Made by a program: the position numbers and the translations under genes. DNA of 36,842 nucleotides. It comes from Aeromonas aquatica. GTDB lineage: Bacteria; Pseudomonadota; Gammaproteobacteria; Enterobacterales; Aeromonadaceae. This document shows positions 7,270 through 14,987 of the stretch, piece by piece. The notes beneath the pieces were generated by a model that did no database searches, was not told the DNA's origin, and saw only the letters and a list, made by a program, of their open reading frames with translations. Numbering within the stretch: the first letter of the stretch is position 1; each line of letters begins with the position of its first letter. Where the stretch lies: positions 1 through 36,842 of the forward strand of contig NZ_JRGL01000016.1 of assembly GCF_000764655.1 (NCBI RefSeq), in the 5' to 3' direction.

Positions 7270-8334
7270 ATGAAAAAGACAGCATTGACTATGGCCATCT
7301 CCAGCCTGCTGCTGGCAGGTGCTGCCCAGGCTTCTACCGTATACAACCAAGACGGTACCAAGCTGGACATCGGTGGCCGTGTTCAAGGTATGTACTACGG
7401 TAGTGACAACGACAGCGAAAACGGCGACCAGAGCTACCTGCGTCTGAATATCGCTGGCGAAACCCGCATCAACAACGAAACCGTTGCTAACGGTTTTGTT
7501 CAGTACAACGTGCCGACCAACAGCTCCGATAACGAACTGCGTTACGCCTATGTTGGCGTGAAGAACGATCGTTTCGGCGCCTTCAGCTACGGTCGTCAGG
7601 ACGGTCTGATTGCCAAGGCCGTTAACGATTACACCGACGTTCTGCCAGAGTGGGGCGGCGATGGCCTGGGCAAGGGTACCGAAGTCTTCGGTACCGGTCG
7701 TACCAACGGCCTGGCTCAGTACCTCTACACCTTCGACGGCCTGGTGCTGGGTGCTCAGTTCACTGGCGAAAACGAAGCTCAGAACGAGAGCGCCTCCAGC
7801 TGGACCAAGGGTTCCGCCGAAGGTTATGCCCTGTCTGCCAACTACAACTTCGACATGGGTATCAGCCTGGGTCTGGCCTATAACCAGGCTGGCAAGACTG
7901 CCGACCAGAGCGCCAATTCCAACTTCGGTGGTGACGGCGATGCGAAGCTGACCGCCGTTGGTATCAAGTACAACGCCAACAACCTGTACGCTGCCGCGAC
8001 CTACGCCTATGGCGAAGACCACGTCTATGTGAACCAGGCTGGCAACGACGGCTACGCCGACGAGAGCAACGGTTACGAAGCCGTGGTTCAGTACACTTGG
8101 GGTCAATGGAAGCCGTCCCTGGCGTATAACCGCCTGGACGTGAAGGGTGAGACCTTCGACGACACCCTGACCGAATACGTCTCTATCGGTGCCTGGTACA
8201 ACATCAACGAAAACTTCGACGTTTACGTTGATTACAAGGCCAACCTGCTGAGCGGTGGCGATACTGATGGTTACAACGAGTTCGGTCAGAACACCGACGA
8301 CGTCGTTGGCGTGGCCATGCAGTACCACTTCTAA
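7270..8334 (+). CDS. Outer-membrane general porin (Gram-negative OmpC/OmpF type)
   Basis: The 354-residue protein has a clear signal peptide, MKKTALTMAISSLLLAGAAQA, then STVYNQDGTKLDIGGRVQGMYYG, the usual first beta strand of enterobacterial-type porins. Alternating aromatic/polar strands continue to the C-terminal MQYHF, whose terminal Phe is the sorting signal for outer-membrane assembly. PLPE-like loop 3 is represented by the DVLPEWGGDG stretch around residue 125. It forms a trimeric diffusion channel. GAGGAACGAACA before the ATG is a good ribosome binding site. Codon use is strongly biased, as expected for an abundant protein. Single-gene unit with a strong terminator. Confidence 0.93.
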   Translation: MKKTALTMAISSLLLAGAAQASTVYNQDGTKLDIGGRVQGMYYGSDNDSENGDQSYLRLNIAGETRINNETVANGFVQYNVPTNSSDNELRYAYVGVKNDRFGAFSYGRQDGLIAKAVNDYTDVLPEWGGDGLGKGTEVFGTGRTNGLAQYLYTFDGLVLGAQFTGENEAQNESASSWTKGSAEGYALSANYNFDMGISLGLAYNQAGKTADQSANSNFGGDGDAKLTAVGIKYNANNLYAAATYAYGEDHVYVNQAGNDGYADESNGYEAVVQYTWGQWKPSLAYNRLDVKGETFDDTLTEYVSIGAWYNINENFDVYVDYKANLLSGGDTDGYNEFGQNTDDVVGVAMQYHF

Positions 8335-8366
8335 GTCATTCCCTGACTGCCTACTGTATTTTTTTG

Positions 8367-8393
8367 ACCGGCCGCTTTGCGGCCGGTTTTTTT
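8367..8393 (+). terminator. Intrinsic terminator of the porin gene
   Basis: A 9-bp GC-rich stem ACCGGCCGC / GCGGCCGGT with loop TTT is followed by seven T residues. The ~295 bp after it up to cheV hold nothing I can name. Confidence 0.95.
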
Positions 8394-8688
8394 ATGGGCG
8401 CAGCATAAGCTCGCGCTTTTGGAACCTCAGACCAATCCCCAGCTCAGCATTGTCCCCTCCTGGTCGATAACCCTCTTGTCGGGCCGATGGCGATCGGGTT
8501 TCCCGCTCTATGCGGTGGCTATGGGGCGAGGATCACGCCCCGCGGTCAAGATCCTATCTTTCCTCGACCCTTTTCATTATTTCTATAGGGACTTGCGTTG
8601 CGCCTATGGCGGGGGAATGCGGGTCTGATTGGTATGTCGACGCCGTGCTACGGTGGCGGCACTCGGGAAACGGACGTAAGGGCGTTAT

Positions 8689-9633
8689 ATGGCGAGCATA
8701 TTGGATTCGGTGGATCAACGTACCCAGCTGGTGGGGGAGAATCGCCTGGAGTTGCTGATGTTCCGGTTGGGATCCCGGCAGCTGTTTGCGATCAATGTGT
8801 TCAAGGTGCGGGAGGTGGTGAAGCTGCCTCATCTCAACAAGATGCCGGGCTCCCATCACAACATCAGCGGGGTGGCGAACATCCGCGGCGTCTCCATTCC
8901 CGTCATCAACTTGCGCGGCGCCATCGGCATGCGCCCCATGGCGGTCGACAACGAATCCAACCTCATCATCACCGAGTACAACCGCACCATTCAGGGCTTC
9001 CTGGTGGGTCAGGTGGCCCACATCGTCAACATGACCTGGAAGGACATACTGCCGCCCCCCCGCTCGGCCGGCCGCTCCAACTACCTGACCGCCATCACCC
9101 GGATCCCCGAGGGAGGTGTCGATCAGATCGTCGAGATCATCGACGTGGAGAAGGTGCTTGCCGAGATCATCACCTATGACATCCGCATCTCGGCCGAGGT
9201 GCTGGACAAGGATATCCTGCCCCAGATGCAGGGTCGCCGGGTGCTGATCGTCGACGATTCCAGCACGGCGCGCAATCAGGTGCGGGAGACGCTCGCCCAG
9301 CTCGGGCTCGAGGTCATCGAGTGTCAGGATGGGCTGCAGGCGCTCAAGCTGCTCAAGGGGTGGTGCGATGCGGGCAAGAAGGTGACCGACGAGATCATGC
9401 TGATGATCACCGATGCCGAGATGCCCGAGATGGATGGCTACCGGCTCACCCATGAGGTGCGCAGCGATCCGCGCATGTCCGATCTCTTCATCACCCTCAA
9501 CACGTCGCTCAGCGGCAACTTCAACGAGGCCATGGTCAAGAAGGTGGGATGTGATCGCTTCATCTCCAAGTTCCAGCCCGATCTGCTGGTCGGGGTGACC
9601 CAGGAGCGCATGCGTCAGATCCTGGGGGTGTGA
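8689..9633 (+). CDS. cheV: Chemotaxis coupling protein CheV (CheW domain plus response-regulator receiver)
   Basis: CheV links chemoreceptors to CheA and adapts the signal through phosphorylation of its receiver. The 314-residue protein has a CheW-like domain (residues ~15-165: LFAINVFKVREVV, VANIRGVSIPVINL) and a C-terminal receiver domain from about 183. The receiver keeps the acidic pair D189-D190 (VLIVDDSS), the phosphoacceptor D242 (MITDAEMPEMDG), a Thr/Ser around 272-273 and K294 (FISKFQP). All key residues are therefore present. It stands apart from the main chemotaxis operon. Its last codons are echoed downstream at 9707-9746. Confidence 0.96.
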   Translation: MASILDSVDQRTQLVGENRLELLMFRLGSRQLFAINVFKVREVVKLPHLNKMPGSHHNISGVANIRGVSIPVINLRGAIGMRPMAVDNESNLIITEYNRTIQGFLVGQVAHIVNMTWKDILPPPRSAGRSNYLTAITRIPEGGVDQIVEIIDVEKVLAEIITYDIRISAEVLDKDILPQMQGRRVLIVDDSSTARNQVRETLAQLGLEVIECQDGLQALKLLKGWCDAGKKVTDEIMLMITDAEMPEMDGYRLTHEVRSDPRMSDLFITLNTSLSGNFNEAMVKKVGCDRFISKFQPDLLVGVTQERMRQILGV

Positions 9634-9706
9634 ACCCGACTCAGCCGGTCATAGCCGACTGCGTCGTGCCTTGCCAACTTACAGTCGAACTGGCCTGCTG
9701 GCAGGG

Positions 9707-9746
9707 GATTCAAGAATGCATGGGTCAGAACCTGAGGCTCTGGATC
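9707..9746 (+). repeat. Tail echo: degenerate copy of the cheV 3' end
   Basis: This stretch aligns without gaps with 9597-9636, the last codons and stop of cheV, at an offset of 110 bp; 28 of 40 positions agree by eye. Read in register it gives IQECMGQNLRLW against TQERMRQILGV-stop. It lies between the cheV stop and the terminator. Confidence 0.6.
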
Positions 9747-9763
9747 TGGCAAAGACAGATAGC

Positions 9764-9795
9764 AACGCACCCGCCTTGGCGGGTGCGTTCGTTTT
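9764..9795 (+). terminator. Intrinsic terminator after cheV
   Basis: A 12-bp stem AACGCACCCGCC / GGCGGGTGCGTT with a 2-base centre is followed by CGTTTT. It also separates cheV from the convergent tesA. Confidence 0.88.
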
Positions 9796-9827
9796 GGTGG
9801 GTTGGAGCCCGCGTTCGCCCCTTGGGG

Positions 9828-10436
9828 TCACTGGGTCAAGAGGGGCTCGATAAAGCTCGCGACCCGGTCGCGGATCTGTGGCTGTGCCGCGGCCGTTGGA
9901 TGAAGCCCATCGTTCATCATGAGTTCAGGGCGCAGCGCAATATCATCCAGAAAGAAAGGCATCAGCGGCAGCCCGTTGGCCTGCGCCAGCTCCGGGAAGA
10001 TCTGCTCGAACTGCTGCAGGTAGCGAGCGCCATAGTTGCGGGGCAACTGGATCTGGGTCAGCACCGTCTTCGTCTTGCTGGCCTTGGTCAGCGCCACCAT
10101 CTTGGCCAGATTGGCCCGGGTGATGGCGGGGGCAAAGCCGCGCAGGCCATCGTTGGCCCCCAGTTCGATCAACACCCAGTCCGGTTTGTGCTCCTCGAGC
10201 AGGGTGGGCAGGCGCGCCAGCCCGCCCTGGGTCGTTTCACCACTGATGCTGGCGTTGATGAGCTTGTGCGTGCCCCCCTGCTGCTGCCATTTCTGATCGA
10301 GCAGGGCAGGCCAGCTCTGCTCGGCCTGCATCTGGTAGCCGGCACTCAGGCTGTCCCCCAGCACCAGCAGGGTCTGGGCCTGCACGGACGACACCCAGCA
10401 ACACAGGCAACTTAAGGCGAACAGAAAACGCGCCAT
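9828..10436 (-). CDS. tesA: Multifunctional acyl-CoA thioesterase I / protease I / lysophospholipase L1 TesA
   Basis: This 202-residue SGNH hydrolase has an N-terminal signal peptide (MARFLFALSCLCCWVSSVQA), so it acts in the periplasm on fatty-acyl esters. Catalytic blocks are block I LLVLGDSLSAGYQ with the nucleophile Ser, Gly in ASISGETTQGG, block III GANDG, and block V MNDGLHPT carrying Asp and His. I chose ATG 10436 because GGGAG stands 8 bases upstream; the frame also opens at 10454. It is divergent from ybbA-ybbP, the same arrangement as in E. coli. Confidence 0.95.
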   Translation of the reverse strand: MARFLFALSCLCCWVSSVQAQTLLVLGDSLSAGYQMQAEQSWPALLDQKWQQQGGTHKLINASISGETTQGGLARLPTLLEEHKPDWVLIELGANDGLRGFAPAITRANLAKMVALTKASKTKTVLTQIQLPRNYGARYLQQFEQIFPELAQANGLPLMPFFLDDIALRPELMMNDGLHPTAAAQPQIRDRVASFIEPLLTQ

Positions 10437-10491
10437 GGATTCAACTCCCATCATTAATTGTCAGTAAAGGCCTGGGTAACCAGGAAACATT

Positions 10492-10536
10492 ATGTATTGT
10501 CATTTAGGGCCAAGGGAAACAGGAAACGCATCATGA
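10492..10536 (+). other. Possible 14-codon leader ORF overlapping the ybbA start (duplicated start region)
   Basis: An ATG at 10492 preceded by CAGGAAAC opens a 14-codon frame (MYCHLGPRETGNAS) whose TGA overlaps the ybbA ATG in ATGA. Its ribosome-binding region (about 10475-10494) resembles the real ybbA one (about 10515-10535): GGG-AAC-AGGAAAC-AT-ATG matches in both, with small gaps. It could couple translation to ybbA or simply be a decayed duplicate of the start. There is no evidence that it is translated. Confidence 0.3.
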
Positions 10537-11258
10537 GTTCGACCCCCATCATCACCGTCAGAGGGCTTGGCAAAACCGTCCGTCTCGGCCAGGAAAGCCT
10601 CACCATCCTTGAAGGGATAAACCTGCAAGTCAATACCGGCGAGACGCTGGCCCTGGTCGGTGCCTCCGGCTCCGGCAAGTCGACCCTGCTTGGCCTGCTG
10701 GCCGGGCTGGACTTGCCGAGCAGCGGCGACATCGAGATCCTCGGTCAGTCCCTGACCCGGCTGGACGAGGAGGGGCGAGCCAGGCTGCGGGCCGAACAGG
10801 TGGGTTTCGTGTTCCAGTCCTTCCTGTTGCTGCCGACCTTGAGCGCCTTGGAGAACGTCATGTTGCCGGCCGAGCTGCGCGGTGAAACCGACTGTGAACC
10901 CAGGGCCCGCGAGCTGTTGGCCGAGGTGGGGCTGAGTGAGCGGTTGCACCATCTGCCGCCGCGCCTCTCCGGCGGCGAGCAGCAGCGGGTCGCCATCGCC
11001 CGGGCCTTCATGACTCGCCCCAGCCTGCTGCTGGCGGACGAGCCGACCGGCAACCTCGACAGCAAGACAGGGGAGACGGTGATCGAACTGCTGTTTCGCT
11101 TGAACAGAGAACATAACACTACCCTGGTGGTGGTGACCCATGATCATGAACTGGCCCAGCGCTGCCAACGGCAGGTGGTGATGGCGGCGGGACGACTGGA
11201 GGCGGATGCGCCGGCATCCGACGTTGTCTTGGCCCCCCGCGTCAGGGAGCTGCCATGA
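10533..11258 (+). CDS. ybbA: ABC transporter ATP-binding protein YbbA
   Basis: The 241-residue LolD/MacB-type ATPase has Walker A GASGSGKST, Q-loop FVFQSFLLLPTLSALENV, signature LSGGEQQRVAIARA, Walker B LLLADEPTGNLD and an H-loop His in VVVTHD. It energises the YbbP permease encoded next, with which it overlaps by 4 bases (ATGA). The ATG at 10533 has AGGAAAC 5-12 bases upstream; the open frame begins earlier but without conserved sequence. The substrate of YbbAP is not firmly known; with TesA it has been linked to export or extraction of hydrophobic molecules across the envelope. Confidence 0.95.
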   Translation: MSSTPIITVRGLGKTVRLGQESLTILEGINLQVNTGETLALVGASGSGKSTLLGLLAGLDLPSSGDIEILGQSLTRLDEEGRARLRAEQVGFVFQSFLLLPTLSALENVMLPAELRGETDCEPRARELLAEVGLSERLHHLPPRLSGGEQQRVAIARAFMTRPSLLLADEPTGNLDSKTGETVIELLFRLNREHNTTLVVVTHDHELAQRCQRQVVMAAGRLEADAPASDVVLAPRVRELP

Positions 11259-13696
11259 GTCAGTGGCGACTGGGATTCAAGCTGCTGAAGCGGGAAGGTT
11301 TCAACGGTGAGCTGCGCTGGTTTGTGCTGGCGCTGGCCCTGAGCGTGGCCTGCGTGCTGAGCGTGGCGCTGGTGGCGGACAGGCTGGATGCAGGGCTCAA
11401 GGCGTCCGGCCGTGACTTCATCGGCGCCGACCGGGTGCTGCGATCCGCGACCCCGGCACCGGAGGCCTGGCTCAAACAGGCGGCAGAGGCGGGCCTCGCG
11501 GTCCAGACCACGGTCAGCTTCAACAGCATGCTGTTTCACGGCGACGGGCTGCAACTGGCCTCCATCCGCGCCGTGCCGAGCGACTTCCCCTTCTATGGCA
11601 AGCTGGAGCTTAACCCCCAGCGGGCACCGGCCCCCGGCGAGATCTGGCTCTCCGATCGGGTGATGAAGCTGCTCGGCGCCAAGTCGGGGGATGAGCTGGA
11701 AGTCGGCAATACCAAATTGACCGTGGCGGGCGAGCTGGGCCAGGAGCCGGATCAGGGCTTCAGCCCCTTCCAGATGGCGCCCCGGGCGCTGATCCACAGT
11801 GCCGATGTCGAGGCGACCGGCGCCCTGTTGCCGGGCAGTCGTCAAGAGTGGCGCTACCTGCTCAAGGGCTCCCGCGAACAGGTAGCCGAGTATGAGCGCT
11901 GGCTCAAGCCCAGGCTGAAGGCCGGGCAGAAGCTGCTCAAGCCGGACGATCAGGGCTCCCAGGTGGGCAAATCCCTGGCCAATGCGGAGCGCTTCTTCCG
12001 GCTAGCGTCGCTCGCTGGGGTGCTGCTCGGGGCCCTGGCCATGGGCATAGCGGTGCGCCACTTCGCCGAGCGCCAGACCAACATGGTGGCCCTGCTGAAG
12101 ACGCTGGGCGCGTCGCGGCGCACCCTCTGGCAGCTGATGGGCACACTGCTCGCCTCCCTGACCCTTATAGGAGCCCTGATCGGCCTGGTGGCGGGAAGCG
12201 CCATGCAGTGGTTGACGCTGCAACTGCTGGGGGATCTGCTGCCCAGCGATCTGCCGCCTCCCTCCTGGCGGCCGTTCGTCCTCGGCATCTCGGTCGCCTT
12301 CTTTATCACTCTGTTGCTGGCCTTCGTGCCCTTCCTGCGCCTGCTCAGGGTGCCGCCACTGCGGGTGCTGCGCCGTGAGCTGGAAGCGGGGATACCGCCC
12401 TGGCTGGCGCTACCCGTCGGGCTGCTCGGCCTGTTTGCCCTGGTGTGGGGCTTCACCGCCGATGCCAGGCTGGCGCTCGGCCTCATCGGTGGCATGGGGC
12501 TGTTGATGGCGCTGCTGGCGCTGCTCGCCTCCGGATTGCTGCGCCTTGGCAGCCGGCTCAAAGGGCCCCACGCCCTGCGCCTGGCCATCAGCCATCTCTC
12601 CCGGGAGCGGGGCAGCGGCCTGTTCCAGCTGGCGGGTTTCGCACTGGCGCTGATGCTGTTCGGCCTGCTGTGGGCGGCGCGGGTCGATCTGCTGGATGAT
12701 TTTTCTGCCCGCCTGCCTGCGGATGCCCCCAACCGTTTCCTGGTCAATGTGGCCGACGAGGAGCGGGACGGGATCCTGGCCGATCTGCAGGGTGCCGGCG
12801 CCATCACCTCGGACTTCTACCCCATGGTGCGGGGGCGCCTGACCCGGATCGCCGGTCAGGCGGTGGGTGAGGATGCGGCGCGGGAGGGGGTGAACCGCGA
12901 GCTCAACTTCACCACTACTGCGACCCTGCCACCCGACAATCAGGTCACCTCGGGCCAATGGCTCGGCGGCAAGGGGGAGGTCTCCGTCGACGAGGTGCTG
13001 GCCGGCCAGCTGGGCATCGCCCTAGGCGACGCCCTGCGCTTCACCATAGAGGGGCGCAGCTTCGAGGCCAGGGTGACAAGCCTGAGGTCCATCAAGTGGG
13101 ACAACATGAGACCCAACTTCTACATGATCTTCTCGCCGGACGTGCTGGCCCCCTTCTCCCAGACCTGGCTTGGCAGCTATCGCCTGCCGCCTGAGGGACG
13201 CAGTGCCGAGGTGGAGCTGATCCGCCGCCACCCGACCGTCAGCCTCATCGATGTTGAGGATCTGATCGCCAGGCTCACCGTTGTCTCCGATCAGGTGAGC
13301 CGGGCGCTGGGGTTGATGCTGGGGCTGGTGACCGTGGCCGCCCTGCTGGTGCTGCTGACCCAGACCCAGGCCAGCATGTCCGCCCGGCGCCGGGAGCTGC
13401 TGTTGATGCGCACCCTGGGGGCCGGCAGCAAACTGCTGGAGAAGATGCTGCGCTGGGAGCTGGTAACGAGCGGCGCGCTGGCGGGGCTGTGCGCCGCCAT
13501 GGTGGTGGAGCTCTGCTCCTTTGGCCTGCAGTGGTGGTGGTTCGATGGGCAGTGGCAGTTCCACTGGGCCATCTGGGCTGGCTTGCCGCTGCTGGGGGCC
13601 CTGCTGGTGACCCTGGCCGGCCAGGGCATGCGCCGTCAATTGCTGGCGGGCACCCTGAGCGACCGACTCAGAGGGCTGGGGCAGGGGCTGCTGTAG
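11255..13696 (+). CDS. ybbP: ABC transporter permease YbbP (FtsX/MacB type)
   Basis: The 813-residue permease has an N-terminal membrane segment (LRWFVLALALSVACVLSVAL), a periplasmic domain, then two FtsX-type blocks of membrane helices. The first block is around residues 250-400 (LASLAGVLLGALAMGIAVRHFAE... LGASRRTLWQLM), and the second around residues 680-790 (LGLVTVAALLVLLTQTQASM ... RTLGAGSKLLEK). Two further helices lie between them, giving the ten-helix layout known for YbbP. It forms the membrane half of the YbbAP complex. The start overlaps ybbA in ATGA, showing an operon. Confidence 0.93.
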   Translation: MSQWRLGFKLLKREGFNGELRWFVLALALSVACVLSVALVADRLDAGLKASGRDFIGADRVLRSATPAPEAWLKQAAEAGLAVQTTVSFNSMLFHGDGLQLASIRAVPSDFPFYGKLELNPQRAPAPGEIWLSDRVMKLLGAKSGDELEVGNTKLTVAGELGQEPDQGFSPFQMAPRALIHSADVEATGALLPGSRQEWRYLLKGSREQVAEYERWLKPRLKAGQKLLKPDDQGSQVGKSLANAERFFRLASLAGVLLGALAMGIAVRHFAERQTNMVALLKTLGASRRTLWQLMGTLLASLTLIGALIGLVAGSAMQWLTLQLLGDLLPSDLPPPSWRPFVLGISVAFFITLLLAFVPFLRLLRVPPLRVLRRELEAGIPPWLALPVGLLGLFALVWGFTADARLALGLIGGMGLLMALLALLASGLLRLGSRLKGPHALRLAISHLSRERGSGLFQLAGFALALMLFGLLWAARVDLLDDFSARLPADAPNRFLVNVADEERDGILADLQGAGAITSDFYPMVRGRLTRIAGQAVGEDAAREGVNRELNFTTTATLPPDNQVTSGQWLGGKGEVSVDEVLAGQLGIALGDALRFTIEGRSFEARVTSLRSIKWDNMRPNFYMIFSPDVLAPFSQTWLGSYRLPPEGRSAEVELIRRHPTVSLIDVEDLIARLTVVSDQVSRALGLMLGLVTVAALLVLLTQTQASMSARRRELLLMRTLGAGSKLLEKMLRWELVTSGALAGLCAAMVVELCSFGLQWWWFDGQWQFHWAIWAGLPLLGALLVTLAGQGMRRQLLAGTLSDRLRGLGQGLL

Positions 13697-13759
13697 GTTC
13701 GATTAGCCACCAAGTGGTGTCATCGAGCCTACGGCTTGCCTGTTTGCGAAAATCAGACG

Positions 13760-13784
13760 ATCCCGGCCTTGGCCGGGATTTTTT
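13760..13784. terminator. Bidirectional terminator between ybbP and the TIGR01777 gene
   Basis: The stem ATCCCGGCC / GGCCGGGAT has a 2-base centre and T6 on the plus side. It lies just past the 3' end of the convergent gene. Confidence 0.9.
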
Positions 13785-13792
13785 ATGGGCGC

Positions 13793-14698
13793 TCAGCGCG
13801 GGGGGTGCAGCAGGTCGTCGAGGGCCAGGGGCAGCTCGGGATAGGTGAAATGGAAGCCCGCCTGCTGCAGGCGGGCGGGCAGTACATGCTGGCCGGTGAG
13901 CAGCAGATCCGCCGACTCTCCCATCAGCAGGCGCAGCGCCCCGGCCGGCACGCAGAGCAGGTGGGGGCGGCGCAGGCTGCGAGCCAGACTCTGGCTGAAG
14001 GTGTTGTTGTCGACCGGTTGGGGGGCCGTGCCATTGAAGATGCCGTTGCACTCCTCGTGCTCCAGCAGGAACAGCATGGCGCGCACCAGATCCTGAATGT
14101 GGATCCAGCTCATCACCTGGCGGCCCGAGCCCATGGGGCCGCCGAGGCCGAGGCGATAGGGGGGCAGCAGCTTGGGCAGGGCGCCGCCATCTTGGCCGAG
14201 CACCAGCCCGATGCGCAGGATGCAGACCCGGGTCTGCGGGCTCCTGGCCTGCAGCGCCAGCTGCTCCCACTGCTGGCAGAGCCGGTGAGTGAATTCGTCG
14301 TGGGGATGGTGGCACCGCTCGTCCAGCGGCTCATCCCCCTGGCGGCCGTACCAGCCGATGGCGGAGGCATTGAGCAACAGGCGGGGCGGGCTGCTCGATA
14401 GCTTGATAAGGTCGACCAGCTGTTCGGTCAGCAGCCAGCGACTGTTGCACAGCAACTGCTTGCGGGGTTCGCTCCAGCGCCCGGCCGCGATGGGTTCACC
14501 AGCCAGATTGATGACGATGTCCACGTCATTGAGATCGTCCAGCCGGTCCAGGTTATCGAGCAGCTTGACGTCGTGGCCGAGCAGATCGTAGGCCCGGCTG
14601 CCCTGACGGGTCAGCACCATCACTTCGTGCTGTACCTTGAGATGGGCCACCAGACGACGGCCGATGAATCCGGTCCCCCCCGTGATCAGTATCTTCAT
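13793..14698 (-). CDS. TIGR01777 family NAD(P)-binding epimerase-like protein (YfcH type)
   Basis: The 301-residue protein is an extended short-chain dehydrogenase. It has MKILITGGTGFIGRRLVAHL with the GxxGxxG nucleotide motif, INLAGEPIAAGRWSEPRKQ, an active-site-region NASAIGWYG and a C-terminal DUF1731-type end (GFHFTYPELPLALDDLL). E. coli YfcH is the counterpart as I recall it; the substrate is unknown. The ATG at 14698 is chosen because the longer frame to 14755 lacks family sequence before MKILITGG. Confidence 0.92.
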   Translation of the reverse strand: MKILITGGTGFIGRRLVAHLKVQHEVMVLTRQGSRAYDLLGHDVKLLDNLDRLDDLNDVDIVINLAGEPIAAGRWSEPRKQLLCNSRWLLTEQLVDLIKLSSSPPRLLLNASAIGWYGRQGDEPLDERCHHPHDEFTHRLCQQWEQLALQARSPQTRVCILRIGLVLGQDGGALPKLLPPYRLGLGGPMGSGRQVMSWIHIQDLVRAMLFLLEHEECNGIFNGTAPQPVDNNTFSQSLARSLRRPHLLCVPAGALRLLMGESADLLLTGQHVLPARLQQAGFHFTYPELPLALDDLLHPPR

Positions 14699-14924
14699 GT
14701 GCTGCCTCCCCGATGCCGTTGACTCTACTCTAGAGGGCCGGACGCAGATGAACAAGCGGTTGTTTTTGCGGGTATTATTGTTTTGTCATTCGGACTGGCC
14801 CCGACATTGGAGCCAGATCCGGTGATGCAGATGCCCCTTGGCAGCCTGTCGATAAAGATATGTGTTGGAGGCCTGTTTTAAGGGGGACGATGAATTCCTG
14901 GCGAGCTTTTGAGTCCCTCATTAC

Positions 14925-14952
14925 TTGCCAAGCCGGCGACAAGCTGTAAAAT
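14925..14952 (+). promoter_or_regulatory. Sigma-70 promoter for the CSS/EAL gene
   Basis: TTGCCA (14925-14930) and TAAAAT (14947-14952) are separated by 16 bases, 35 bases before the ATG at 14988. The -35 overlaps an earlier possible start codon, which supports the later start. The rest of the 14699-14987 gap shows nothing else. Confidence 0.65.
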
Positions 14953-14987
14953 TGTTTGCTTTTTCACCGCTGGAGTCGTGGAGAATT

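Noticed and set aside
7243..8328. A 361-codon open frame antisense to the porin
   Set aside because: It mirrors the porin codon for codon and reflects its biased codon use; no recognisable domain.
8395..8688. Flagellar (sigma-28) promoter for cheV
   Set aside because: I looked for TAAA and GCCGATAA-like boxes before cheV and saw none that fit.
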